Positions 1-7,890 of a DNA stretch of 36,038 nt are shown one piece after another (position 1 is the stretch's first letter; every line of letters starts with the position of its first letter). The DNA is from Pedobacter petrophilus. Its GTDB lineage: Bacteria; Bacteroidota; Bacteroidia; Sphingobacteriales; Sphingobacteriaceae. Location: assembly GCF_009674725.1 (NCBI RefSeq), contig NZ_WKKH01000043.1, positions 1-36,038 on the forward strand. The letters are read 5' to 3'. The translations under genes and the position numbers were made by a program. The notes beneath the pieces were generated by a model. It saw only the letters and a program-made list of their open reading frames with translations, did not search any database and was not told the DNA's origin.

Positions 1-373
1 GTTAAACTTTTTATCAAGAAAAAGTTTAGAGCCCCTTCGGCGGCGGCGAGCCGAAACCAAGCCAGCGCAGCGGCCAAATAATTAATAAGCAACAACAAGA
101 TAGATTGCTTCACGCCCTCGCTCCACCTCCGCTTCAGTTCGCAAGGACGATTTTTCGTATAAGGAATATAGGTTCAGGAAGACGAGCGATGATATTAAAA
201 AAAGATTGCTTCACGCCCTCGCTCGACCTCCGCTTCAGTTCGCAAGGACGACTTATTGATGGCACCCCGCTATCTGCACCTACTATCTACACCCTGCTCT
301 CCGGCATAGGAGATGATGGAAGGAGAAGCAGTTGAAAACCACCCCACCAACTTTCACCCCCACCCCTAACCAA

Positions 374-416
374 GGCAGCGCACATTTGCCGATTCTTCAT
401 CGGTACTTGTGCTGCC
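374..416. repeat. Conserved long stem-loop, copy 1
   Basis: The outer arms GGCAGCGCACA and TGTGCTGCC pair with a two-base bulge. After a 4x4 internal loop, CCGAT and ATCGG pair around the loop TCTTC. The 43 bases are identical to those at 815-857, although flanking sequence has diverged, which suggests the fold is the conserved part of the unit. Function unknown. Confidence 0.7.
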
Positions 417-814
417 GAAACAGGTTTTAGACTCGCTTATCCAACATCAGGTCCAAGCCTTGATTTTTGTTAAACTTTTTATCAAGAAAAAGTTTAGAGC
501 CCCTTCGGCGGCGGCGAGCCGAAACAAAGCCAGCGCAGCGGCCAAATAATTGATAAGCAACAACAAAGTAGATTGCTTCACGCCTCCGCTTCAGTTCGCA
601 ATGACGATTTTTCGTATAAGGACGATTTTACTTTAAACCCGCAAGCATCTTTTATTTACAAAATAGGTTCTGAAATAATTCAGAATGACGATTTACTGAC
701 GGCACTCCGCTATCAACACCCTACTATCTACACCCTGCTCTCCGGCCTAGGAGATGATGGAAGGAGAAGCAGTTGAAAACCACCCCCACCAACTTTAAAC
801 ACCCACCGAACCAA

Positions 815-857
815 GGCAGCGCACATTTGCCGATTCTTCATCGGTACTTGTGCTGCC
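815..857. repeat. Conserved long stem-loop, copy 2
   Basis: Base-for-base identical to 374-416, with the same nested GGCAGC...GCTGCC and CCGAT...ATCGG pairing. The offset between the copies is 441 bases, while the unit heads are 468 apart, so the units differ by internal insertion or deletion but keep this hairpin intact. Confidence 0.7.
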
Positions 858-1124
858 GAAACAGGTTTTCGACTCGCTTATCCAACATCAGATCCAAGCC
901 TTGATTTTTTTGTTACTTTTTTGATCAAGCAAAAAAGTAAGAGCCCTTCGGCGGCCAGCCGAGGCAAGCCAGCGCAGCGAAAAAAACAGCCAATCTATCT
1001 TATCCTGTAGTTCCCCACCCTTTAGCTAAAAAACTAAAGACATTTCAACCTGACTCAATTTCCAATCTTAGTACTTTGTACTTACCACTTGATACCTGAT
1101 ACTGACTACTGGATACGATAACCA

Positions 1125-1868
1125 TTAACCCCCGGCTTTCACCTGAAAATTATTAAAGCCACTGCCAATCGTAATCTCTACAATTTGTTGCTGCAGCATC
1201 TCCAGGATAGCCAGAAAATTATATACGAAATGAACTTTATTTTCAGAGTTTTTCAAAACTACGGCAAAATCAATCTGCTCATTAATGTTCAGTAAATTGG
1301 CAATAAAATGTTTTTGCTGTTCTATCGTATAAGGATACTGAACTACCGTATGTTTAACCTCTTCGCTCCGCAACTCATATTTCTGCATGGTGCGTTGGTA
1401 AACCATCAGCAGTTTATAAAGGTCGAGAGAGAGCAGTTCATCCTGGTGCGTAGCACTTTCGGCGGCCAGTGTAAGGTCATGTTCAATATTCCCCCTTCGT
1501 TCCTGCTTCATTCTGTCCGCTTCAAAAGCTTTCATTTCTTCCGCAGCAGATTTAAACTGTTTGTAAGCAATCAGCCGGGCAATAAGGTCTTCCTCCGGAT
1601 TAATTTCATTTCCAGCTTCATCAACTTCAATTCTGGGCAGCAGCATTTTGGATTTTATCCGCATTAAGGTAGCGGCCACCAAAATGAATTCGCTCGCCAC
1701 TTCTACATTAACCGAAAGGAGTTGGTGGATATAAGCCAGAAAATCATTGGTAATTTTTGCAATTTCAACATCCTGGATATTTAACTCATCCCGTTCGATG
1801 AAAAATAATAAAAGATCGAATGGCCCTTCGAATACCGGAAGTTTTATCTCGAAAATCGCTGATTGCAT
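1125..1868 (-). CDS. scpA: Segregation and condensation protein A (ScpA)
   Basis: This is the kleisin subunit of the bacterial SMC-ScpA-ScpB condensin, which compacts and segregates the chromosome in the cytoplasm. The N-terminus carries the family signature FEIKLPVFEGPFDLLLFFIE, followed by the helical kleisin N-domain. A charged central linker (about 85-150) and a C-terminal winged-helix-like region follow. I place the start at the ATG at 1868 (247 residues, beginning MQSAIFEIK). A TTG start at 1880 would add four residues but lies inside a TATGTTTG -7 promoter box. The gene is divergent from dxs and shares no function with the polysaccharide locus. scpB is not in the window. The family call is firm; the exact start is likely but not proven. 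Confidence 0.93.
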   Translation of the reverse strand: MQSAIFEIKLPVFEGPFDLLLFFIERDELNIQDVEIAKITNDFLAYIHQLLSVNVEVASEFILVAATLMRIKSKMLLPRIEVDEAGNEINPEEDLIARLIAYKQFKSAAEEMKAFEADRMKQERRGNIEHDLTLAAESATHQDELLSLDLYKLLMVYQRTMQKYELRSEEVKHTVVQYPYTIEQQKHFIANLLNINEQIDFAVVLKNSENKVHFVYNFLAILEMLQQQIVEITIGSGFNNFQVKAGG

Positions 1869-1877
1869 TTGTAAAAA

Positions 1878-1885
1878 CAAACATA
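1878..1885 (-). promoter_or_regulatory. Candidate Bacteroidota -7 box for scpA
   Basis: On the minus strand this reads TATGTTTG, a full match to the TAnnTTTG consensus. A transcript starting about 7 bases downstream would begin almost at the ATG at 1868, giving a leaderless or nearly leaderless mRNA. No clear -33 element is visible. Confidence 0.4.
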
Positions 1886-2029
1886 ACGAATTTTATATTA
1901 AAGGTTTAGGCATTTTATGCAGGTTTTCAAAATCAGCAGAACTGACATTCAATGGATTGATTGATTTTTTACATGAATATTAGAACAAAAATACCTTACT
2001 TTGTATCTTGTTTTTACCTAAAAATCTGA

Positions 2030-3958
2030 ATGCAAGTTAAAGCTGGCCCCCTATTATCTAAAATTAAATACCCTGCTGATTTAAAGCAGTATAGCGAGTC
2101 TGACTTAGAACAAATAAGCCAGGAGTTACGTCAGTATATTATTGATGTGGTGAGTGTGAACGGCGGCCACTTTGGCTCCAGCCTGGGTGTTGTTGAATTA
2201 ACGGTTGCCTTGCATTACGCGTTAAATACCCCTTACGATAAGCTCGTTTGGGATGTTGGACACCAGGCCTACGGACATAAAATCCTGACTGGCCGCAGAG
2301 AATTATTTCATACCAACAGAATCTATAAAGGCATCAGTGGCTTTCCTAAAATTTCGGAAAGTGAATACGATACCTTTGGCGTTGGTCACTCTTCTACTTC
2401 CATTTCGGCTGCCTTAGGTATGGCGGTAGCCTCGCAGTTAAAAGGTGAAACCAACAGACAGCATGTTGCCGTAATTGGCGATGGTGCAATGACGGCCGGC
2501 CTGGCCTTTGAAGGCTTAAACCACGCCGGAATAGAAAACAGTAACGTGCTGGTAATCTTAAACGATAACTGCATGTCTATCGATCCGAATGTTGGCGCCT
2601 TAAAAGAATACCTCACCAGCATTACCATTTCGAAATCTTATAACCGCTTCCGCGATGATATCTCAAATGTATTGGCCGGCTTATCTAAGCTAGGTCCCAA
2701 TGCACACAAGTATGTGAAGAAAATTGAGAAAAGTATCAAAGGAACACTCCTGAAACAAAGTAATTTATTCGAAGCACTTAACTTCAGGTACTTTGGTCCG
2801 GTAGATGGACACGATGTTACCCGTTTAGCCCAAACCATAAAAGATTTATCAGCTATCCCGGGGCCGAAACTTTTGCACTGCATTACCGTAAAAGGTAAAG
2901 GCTTTGCACTGGCAGAAAAAGATCAGACCATCTGGCATGCACCGGGCCTCTTTGATAAAATTACCGGAGAAATTAAAAAAAGCGTTCCGGATAAACCTCA
3001 GCCACCAAAATACCAGGATGTTTTTGGACATACCATGGTCGAACTGGCTAGGGCGAATGATAAAATAGTAGGCATTACCCCTGCAATGCCATCAGGCTCT
3101 TCATTAAACATTATGATGAAGGCCATGCCCACGCGTGCATTTGATGTTGGAATTGCAGAGCAGCATGCGGTTACGTTTTCTGCAGGCTTAGCCACACAAG
3201 GATTGGTTCCTTTCTGCAATATCTATTCTAGTTTCATGCAGCGGGCATATGATCAGGTCATTCACGATGTAGCCATTCAAAAGCTTAACGTGGTTTTCTG
3301 TTTAGACCGGGCCGGCTTAGCTGGCGCGGATGGGGCAACACACCATGGCGCATATGATATTGCCTATATGCGGTGTATCCCAAACCTGGTTATTTCTTCG
3401 CCGATGAATGAAGAAGAATTACGCAACCTGATGTATACCGCACAACAAGAAAATGTGGGTCCTTTTGTTATCCGTTACCCACGTGGAAATGGAGTGATGC
3501 CTGATTGGAAAAGGCCTTTCAAAGCTTTAGCCATTGGCAAAGGCCGGAAAATATGCGATGGTGATGAAGTTGCCCTGTTAACTATCGGCCATGTGGGTAA
3601 TTTCGCTGTCGAAGCACGTTCAGAATTAAGTAGTGAAGGCATTTATCCGGCACATTACGATTTACGTTTTGTGAAACCATTAGATGAGCAAATGCTCCAC
3701 GAGGTTTTTTCTAAATACAAACATATCATTACCGTAGAGGATGGTTCATTGCCCGGCGGTGTCGGTTCTGCCATTTTAGAATTTATGGCTGATCATCAGT
3801 ACAATGCGAATGTAATCCGCTTAGGCATCCCCGATCAGTTTATAGATCACGGAGAGCAACCAGAACTATGGGCAGAATGTGGTTATGATAAAGATGCCAT
3901 TGTTCAGGCAGTAAGAAAGGTAGGCGTAAAAAGAACAACCAATACCATGGTGGGATAA
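2030..3958 (+). CDS. dxs: 1-deoxy-D-xylulose-5-phosphate synthase
   Basis: Dxs condenses pyruvate with glyceraldehyde 3-phosphate to give DXP, the first step of the MEP isoprenoid pathway and a precursor for thiamine and pyridoxal. The 642-residue length is normal. Visible elements are GGHFGSSLG with His47, the thiamine-diphosphate site GDG at 150-152 with NDN at 178-180, and the transketolase pyrimidine-domain motif GIAEQHA around 368-374 with the catalytic Glu. A C-terminal transketolase domain includes VEDGSLPGGVGSA. It is a single-gene unit divergent from scpA. A weak -7-like box (TTACTTTG, 7 of 8 matches) ends at 2003, 26 bases before the ATG. The MEP pathway supplies undecaprenyl phosphate, the lipid carrier used by the neighbouring locus, but the adjacency is probably accidental. 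Confidence 0.98.
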   Translation: MQVKAGPLLSKIKYPADLKQYSESDLEQISQELRQYIIDVVSVNGGHFGSSLGVVELTVALHYALNTPYDKLVWDVGHQAYGHKILTGRRELFHTNRIYKGISGFPKISESEYDTFGVGHSSTSISAALGMAVASQLKGETNRQHVAVIGDGAMTAGLAFEGLNHAGIENSNVLVILNDNCMSIDPNVGALKEYLTSITISKSYNRFRDDISNVLAGLSKLGPNAHKYVKKIEKSIKGTLLKQSNLFEALNFRYFGPVDGHDVTRLAQTIKDLSAIPGPKLLHCITVKGKGFALAEKDQTIWHAPGLFDKITGEIKKSVPDKPQPPKYQDVFGHTMVELARANDKIVGITPAMPSGSSLNIMMKAMPTRAFDVGIAEQHAVTFSAGLATQGLVPFCNIYSSFMQRAYDQVIHDVAIQKLNVVFCLDRAGLAGADGATHHGAYDIAYMRCIPNLVISSPMNEEELRNLMYTAQQENVGPFVIRYPRGNGVMPDWKRPFKALAIGKGRKICDGDEVALLTIGHVGNFAVEARSELSSEGIYPAHYDLRFVKPLDEQMLHEVFSKYKHIITVEDGSLPGGVGSAILEFMADHQYNANVIRLGIPDQFIDHGEQPELWAECGYDKDAIVQAVRKVGVKRTTNTMVG

Positions 3959-4010
3959 ATTAAGGTCTGCTGCTACCATCCTAAGATGTTGCAGAGGAAA
4001 TAACGATCGC

Positions 4011-4032
4011 GATCCTCCTCCTTTGGAGGATC
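4011..4032. other. Perfect hairpin downstream of dxs
   Basis: GATCCTCC and GGAGGATC pair perfectly (8 bp) around TCCTTT, 53 bases after the dxs stop. There is no T-run on the plus strand, so it is not a typical intrinsic terminator. It could slow transcript decay or mark the edge of the following repeats. Confidence 0.4.
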
Positions 4033-4058
4033 GGGCAGCTAACATATGCCAGGCATTT

Positions 4059-4360
4059 TTCTAACTAGCTTAAATAATGTATAAGCCTTAGCGAAGACCG
4101 CCGTCAATCCCAAGGGCCGGAAAAAATCAAAAAAACAGGTGTACAAAATAACCCATAGCACTAACAAACCTTAACGCAATGGTTTTGTGTTCATAATGCC
4201 AGTTCAATTTAAACAAGGATGGAACACGAAACAAAGTGCCGGCTGTTTTTTTGATGCGCTTGGGATAGCGCAAAAGGCCCCTGGCTGGATTGACGAAGCG
4301 CTTTGGGTAATTGGCGCCTCAAGTACCATGCCCCCGCGGCAAAGAGCGGATAAAAAATCT
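4059..4360. repeat. Intergenic repeat family 2, copy 1
   Basis: About 300 bp matching 4472-4772 with scattered substitutions and small indels. Shared blocks include CGCCGTCAATCCCAAGGGCC, the segment around GCACTAACAAACCTTAA, and an end block running from GCCCCTGGCTGGATTGACGA through the run ending AAAAAATCT. The central stem (GGTAATTGG...CAAGTACC) has decayed compared with copy 2. A 62-codon reading frame inside it is not conserved in copy 2 and is not called. Confidence 0.8.
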
Positions 4361-4471
4361 TTAAGGATAAACTGAGTTTAAAAACATTTAATTCCTTTTT
4401 ACACCCCAGCCTGCTACCCCCTCCTTGGCACCATCATATAAAAACTTCTGGCGTAGTTTCCTATGCACTTT

Positions 4472-4772
4472 GCTAACTAACTTCAATAAAAGCACAAGCC
4501 TTACCGAAGAACGCCGTCAATCCCAAGGGCCGGAAAAATCAAAAAAACAGTTGTACAAAAGAACCCATAGCACTAACAAACCTTAAACGCAGTGGTTTTG
4601 TGTTCATAATGACAGTTCAATTTAATGAAGGATGGAACACAAAACAAGTGCCGCTGTTTTTTTGATGTGCGGGAGATAGTGCAAAGGCCCCTGGCTGGAT
4701 TGACGAAGCGCTTTGGGTACTTTGGCGCTCCAAAGTACCATGCCCCCGCGGCAAAGAGCGGATAAAAAATCT
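4472..4772. repeat. Intergenic repeat family 2, copy 2 with intact hairpin
   Basis: Second copy, offset about 412 bases from the first. It contains a perfect 10-bp stem GGTACTTTGG (4716-4725) and CCAAAGTACC (4730-4739) around the loop CGCT. The stem is degenerate in copy 1, so this copy looks younger or better maintained. The arrangement resembles a REP or MITE-like element without a transposase. The interval 4361-4471 between the copies holds nothing I recognise. Confidence 0.8.
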
Positions 4773-4781
4773 CGAAAACAT

Positions 4782-4816
4782 AAAAAGCTCGGTCTGCAAA
4801 ACAGATCGAGCTTTTT
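4782..4816 (-). terminator. Intrinsic terminator after the phosphoglycosyltransferase gene
   Basis: A 15-bp stem (AAAAAGCTCGGTCTG with CAGATCGAGCTTTTT, one G-T pair) closes the loop CAAAA. On the minus strand it lies 23 bases past the stop of the phosphoglycosyltransferase gene and ends in a T-run. Because the outer bases are A/T runs it may work in both directions. It marks the end of the polysaccharide locus. Confidence 0.85.
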
Positions 4817-4838
4817 ATTGATAAGGATATTGCGCTAC

Positions 4839-6230
4839 TTAAAAAGCATTCTCTTCGCCCTTAGCCATATTAATGGCCGTCATAAAGATAATCTTAACAT
4901 CTAAAGCGGCTGTCCAGTTTTCCAGGTACCAGATGTCGTGTTCTACTCTCTTCACCATTTTATAATCTTCTTTTGTTTCACCACGGTATCCGTTCACCTG
5001 TGCCCAACCGGTAATACCAGGTTTTAAAAAGTGGCGCACCATAAACTGGTCTACAATGCCTTTATACTGTTCGGTGTGGCTTAACATGTGCGGCCTTGGC
5101 CCAACCACACTCATATGCCCCATAAATACGTTAAAAAATTGTGGCAATTCATCCAGACTCGATTTTCTTAAAAACTTACCAATCGGCGTAATGCGGTCAT
5201 CATCTTTACTCGCCTGCCTTTTATCGCTATCTGCGTTCATCCGCATACTGCGGAATTTAAAACAATAAAAGGGTTCATCATCCCGTCCGCTTCTCAATTG
5301 TTTAAACAGTACCGGCCCCTTACTTTGCAACTTAATCAGAAACGCAATAATGGGATATAACCAGCTCAACACAAATAAAATAATCAGGCCACTAAATACC
5401 ACATCGATCAAACGTTTTTTGAAACGGTTGTGGATTTTTTCTAAGGGCTCAGAACGAAGGGAAATCACCGGGAATTCATTCCCCAGGTAGCTCACCGTAT
5501 AAGGCGACAATAATGCACCGCTAATATCCGGGATAAACTTCAACCGCACGCATTGGCGCTCTGCTTCCTCCGTTAACAACAACATATCGCTCATCCGCTC
5601 GGGCGCTATGGTTACGTAAATGTCTTTAATTCCTTTTTCAACCGCTAGTTCAAACTGTCTGCCTACTGCACTACTCAGTTTACCATCACGTTCTAAATAA
5701 TGATCCGGCACATCTGGAATAAATCCATGAAATTCGATATATTTCTGTTTCTCAAAATAAGTAGCCAGTTGGGTTCCGGTTGCATTATTGCCCATAATGG
5801 CAACAGATTTTACGCCCCGTAAATGGTTAAACAATAAAAACTGAAAAGATGTCCCAATAAAACGATTCACCAGAAACAGAATCCCTAATGTGCCATAGAA
5901 TACCACCAGAAAAGACCTGGAGAATTCATTTTGTTTAGAAAAAAATAAATATACGGAGAATAAAATTACATGCAGGAGCACACTTCGCCAGGTCCCCCTG
6001 TAAATCCGCTCAATTCTCCTGGAACCATATTCCGTATAAAGCCCGAAAGAGGTAGTAGAAACGATCCACATCAAGCTACAAACCACTACGTAATGCCACT
6101 GCAATTCAGCATCTACGCTTTTGCCCAGGTAACTGGTAAACTGATAAGAGAAAAAATACACGGCGAGCACCATCAGGAGATCGGTTACAGGCAACAGGTA
6201 TTTTAAAATGTATAGGTAACGTGTTTGCAT
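4839..6230 (-). CDS. Polyprenyl-phosphate sugar phosphotransferase (WcaJ/WbaP-type) initiating the repeat unit
   Basis: An integral membrane enzyme that transfers a sugar-1-phosphate from a nucleotide sugar to undecaprenyl phosphate, starting polysaccharide unit assembly. It has 463 residues in the long, polytopic arrangement. Four N-terminal membrane segments lie in about residues 8-130, followed by a Rossmann-like CoA-binding-type domain (about 140-240). The reentrant helix SGLIILFVLSWLYPIIAFLI (280-299) comes next, then the catalytic domain with KFRSMR (325-330), the Asp-Glu pair DE at 360-361 in SSLDELPQFFNV, and VVGPRPH (375-381). The sugar (glucose, galactose or another) cannot be read from the sequence. 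The gene is the last of the locus, followed by a strong terminator, and has candidate promoter boxes of its own. The family call is firm. Confidence 0.95.
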   Translation of the reverse strand: MQTRYLYILKYLLPVTDLLMVLAVYFFSYQFTSYLGKSVDAELQWHYVVVCSLMWIVSTTSFGLYTEYGSRRIERIYRGTWRSVLLHVILFSVYLFFSKQNEFSRSFLVVFYGTLGILFLVNRFIGTSFQFLLFNHLRGVKSVAIMGNNATGTQLATYFEKQKYIEFHGFIPDVPDHYLERDGKLSSAVGRQFELAVEKGIKDIYVTIAPERMSDMLLLTEEAERQCVRLKFIPDISGALLSPYTVSYLGNEFPVISLRSEPLEKIHNRFKKRLIDVVFSGLIILFVLSWLYPIIAFLIKLQSKGPVLFKQLRSGRDDEPFYCFKFRSMRMNADSDKRQASKDDDRITPIGKFLRKSSLDELPQFFNVFMGHMSVVGPRPHMLSHTEQYKGIVDQFMVRHFLKPGITGWAQVNGYRGETKEDYKMVKRVEHDIWYLENWTAALDVKIIFMTAINMAKGEENAF

Positions 6231-6273
6231 AAAATTTATCGAGCGCCAACAACTAAGTGTAATAAATGTTTAG

Positions 6274-6290
6274 CAAAATTAACAAAAATA
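6274..6290 (-). promoter_or_regulatory. Candidate promoter (two overlapping -7 boxes) for the phosphoglycosyltransferase gene
   Basis: On the minus strand TATTTTTG (6290-6283) and TAATTTTG (6281-6274) both match TAnnTTTG exactly. The nearer box is 44 bases from the ATG, which gives a leader of about 35-40 bases. No convincing -33 TTTG is visible. The region is AT-rich, so chance matches are possible. Confidence 0.4.
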
Positions 6291-6447
6291 ATGCCTCTTA
6301 TATTAAATCGTTGTGAAGTTTGGTTATTATGTATACTGATTGCACACATTTAATTCACATCAAAGTTACACTTTTCAATTGATCTGCATGATGAAAAATT
6401 GTGCTTTACACAATTAGTAGATCAACAGCCATAACGAGTAGAAAAAA

Positions 6448-6472
6448 GGGCTTATCTTGATTTAATAAGCCC
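6448..6472 (-). terminator. Intrinsic terminator following the manC remnant
   Basis: GGGCTTAT (6448-6455) pairs perfectly with ATAAGCCC (6465-6472). On the minus strand the stem is followed at once by TTTTTT. It sits 9 bases after the stop of the manC fragment, so the original gene end and its terminator seem to have been kept together. Confidence 0.85.
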
Positions 6473-6481
6473 TGGCTCCTA

Positions 6482-6664
6482 TTAAGAATATTGATCTCCG
6501 AATCTGGCAACCATTTCTTTAGATACTTCTTTAATTTCCTGCTCTTCCGATTTGGGATAAATCATCAATACATTTTCATCATCCACTACAATAAAATTGT
6601 CTAATCCCCTAATCACTGCTGCTTTACCTATGGGAAGATTAATCATGCAGATTTTCGTAGTATC
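6482..6664 (-). pseudogene. manC: 3' remnant of mannose-1-phosphate guanylyltransferase (ManC)
   Basis: The minus strand encodes an open 60-codon tail that looks like the C-terminus of Bacteroidota GDP-mannose pyrophosphorylases. Visible pieces are TTKICMINLPIGKAAVIRGL, then DNFIVVDDENVLMIYPKS, then an acidic/basic helix ending RFGDQYS and a stop. In intact enzymes this is the short segment after the nucleotidyltransferase domain. Here the reading frame is blocked upstream by a TAG at 6665-6667. No nucleotidyltransferase core (GGxGxRLxP) is present between it and the epimerase gene at 6807. An internal ATG at 6646 could start only 54 residues. An intact terminator follows. I infer that a manC gene once ended here and was deleted by recombination when the locus was rearranged. 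The family match is from memory of the motif and has not been searched. Confidence 0.7.
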
Positions 6665-6806
6665 CTAATGAATATGTTCGGAATTATAGACATTTTGAGG
6701 TTAACTATGACAGTTTATAAGCCCATATATAAATCTCCTGAATGACATAGTGCTTATGCTCAGTTAACGCAAAAGATATCTACAGGCACTGAACGGACAC
6801 ATTACA

Positions 6807-7781
6807 TTAGTAAAGTGCCTTTTTTTCACAGTCTTCAAACCAATCATGAAGTGCGTCCTTTAAACTAAACTGAAGGGCATACGGCGATTTGCTTAGTTTC
6901 TCTCCTGATATATTGGTAGAGATCATTAATTTCTTCACCCGGTCTGGATGAATGCCTGCTATTTTTTTTCCCAATAACCTTCCTCCCGTATAAGCACTCC
7001 TCGCAGCCGATTTCAAAGCCCAGCCTGGCACCAATACTTTAGGCGCTTTAACTCCGGTAGCCTCTGCCATCGTTTCACAAATCCGCTCGATAGTGGGAGC
7101 AGGGAAATAAGTTAAGTTAAAGGTGACCACACCTTGTTTTTCTTGCTGTGCAGTTTCATATAAAATTCTGACCACATCTTTCACATATACAGAAGCTTTG
7201 ATGGTGTCTTTTCTCCCTGGATAAAAGAAAAATCCTTTTTTCATGGATTGATACAATCTGGTAAAGTTTCCGCCCTCCTGTTTCCCAAATACCACCCCAG
7301 GACGAACAATTACCAGTTTACGGTTTAACGGATCTTCAGCCTGCCACAACTTATGAATGTATTCTGCAGTTAACTTGGAAATACCATATGGTGTATTGGG
7401 CATTGGTAAGGTATCTTCAGTTTTGTATTCTTCTGATGCACCGTAAGGGGCAATAGAACTCGTGAACACAATAGTTTGAATCTTATTTTGTCTTGCAAAA
7501 TCACAAACATTCTGTGCACCGTAAATATTGGCCTCAAAATATTCATGATCAGGGTGCCCTGGTGTAGTATGGACAGCTGCTAAATTATAAATAACGCTGT
7601 TAGCTGCATCTGGTAAATTTAAAGCGATGGCTTTTCTAATATCCAGTTCTGTAAAACCATCGCTCACTTTCTTTCTGATATCGTAACTATATACTTGATC
7701 AGCCAAAGCCAGGGTTTCATTAACGTAACGTTTGAGGTGTGTACCGATAAACCCGGATCCTCCAAATATGATGTGATTCAT
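6807..7781 (-). CDS. NAD(P)-dependent sugar epimerase/dehydratase (extended SDR)
   Basis: The 324-residue protein has the dinucleotide-binding motif GGSGFIG (7-13), a catalytic Ser-Ser around 108-109 and the YGISK motif (Tyr132, Lys136), all standard for extended short-chain dehydrogenases acting on nucleotide sugars. It may be a 4-epimerase or 4-reductase making or finishing the first sugar of the repeat unit. Its place next to the initiating phosphoglycosyltransferase resembles loci where the two genes are paired (WbpV/WbpL-like arrangements), but the substrate is not evident. It lies downstream of the acyltransferase gene with a 109-bp gap. The family is certain; the reaction is unknown. 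Confidence 0.85.
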   Translation of the reverse strand: MNHIIFGGSGFIGTHLKRYVNETLALADQVYSYDIRKKVSDGFTELDIRKAIALNLPDAANSVIYNLAAVHTTPGHPDHEYFEANIYGAQNVCDFARQNKIQTIVFTSSIAPYGASEEYKTEDTLPMPNTPYGISKLTAEYIHKLWQAEDPLNRKLVIVRPGVVFGKQEGGNFTRLYQSMKKGFFFYPGRKDTIKASVYVKDVVRILYETAQQEKQGVVTFNLTYFPAPTIERICETMAEATGVKAPKVLVPGWALKSAARSAYTGGRLLGKKIAGIHPDRVKKLMISTNISGEKLSKSPYALQFSLKDALHDWFEDCEKKALY

Positions 7782-7847
7782 TTTTTTATTTTACTTTATC
7801 CCGATGTATTCCACACCTTAAAATATGTATAAATATAAAGAAAAATG

Positions 7848-7889
7848 TCAGGCTGTTTTGATCAGTTTTTCTAAAATATCAAAGCCTGA
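7848..7889 (-). terminator. Possible terminator after the acyltransferase gene
   Basis: TCAGGCT...TTTTGAT (from 7848) pairs imperfectly with ATCAAA...GCCTGA (ending 7889), with a loop rich in A/T. On the minus strand it begins two bases past the acyltransferase stop and is followed by CATTTTTCTTT. The stem is interrupted and the T-run is broken, so termination may be partial. Confidence 0.4.
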
Positions 7890-7890
7890 T

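Larger units (their letters stand above)
1..979. repeat. Tandem non-coding repeat region: two near-complete units and a partial third
   Basis: One unit begins at 1, a second at 469, and the head of a third at 912. Each head has a perfect 10-bp inverted repeat (TAAACTTTTT at 3-12 with AAAAAGTTTA at 19-28; copy at 471-496; TTACTTTTTT/AAAAAAGTAA variant at 913-940). A GC-rich stretch with a TTCGGC/GCCGAA stem and the phrase CCAGCGCAGCG follows. Inside the units a 48-nt block occurs at 103-150 and 204-251, with a shortened form at 571-607. A conserved 43-nt stem-loop occurs at 374-416 and 815-857. Short reading frames across the region share the ending TIYTLLSG-x-GDDGRRSS only because the DNA is duplicated, so I do not call genes. 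From 980 to 1124 I see nothing recognisable. The A/T-rich stems could act as bidirectional terminators; that is inference. Confidence 0.85.

Noticed and set aside
105..776. Two short reading frames (76 and 67 codons) with the shared ending TIYTLLSG-x-GDDGRRSS
   Set aside because: The similarity follows from the duplicated DNA, the frames differ upstream, and both are full of repeat blocks and hairpins. No protein-like conservation pattern.
6784..6826. AGGCACT...AGTGCCT followed by a T-run, resembling a plus-strand terminator
   Set aside because: The loop is over 20 bases, it overlaps the 3' end of the minus-strand epimerase gene, and there is no plus-strand gene to terminate.
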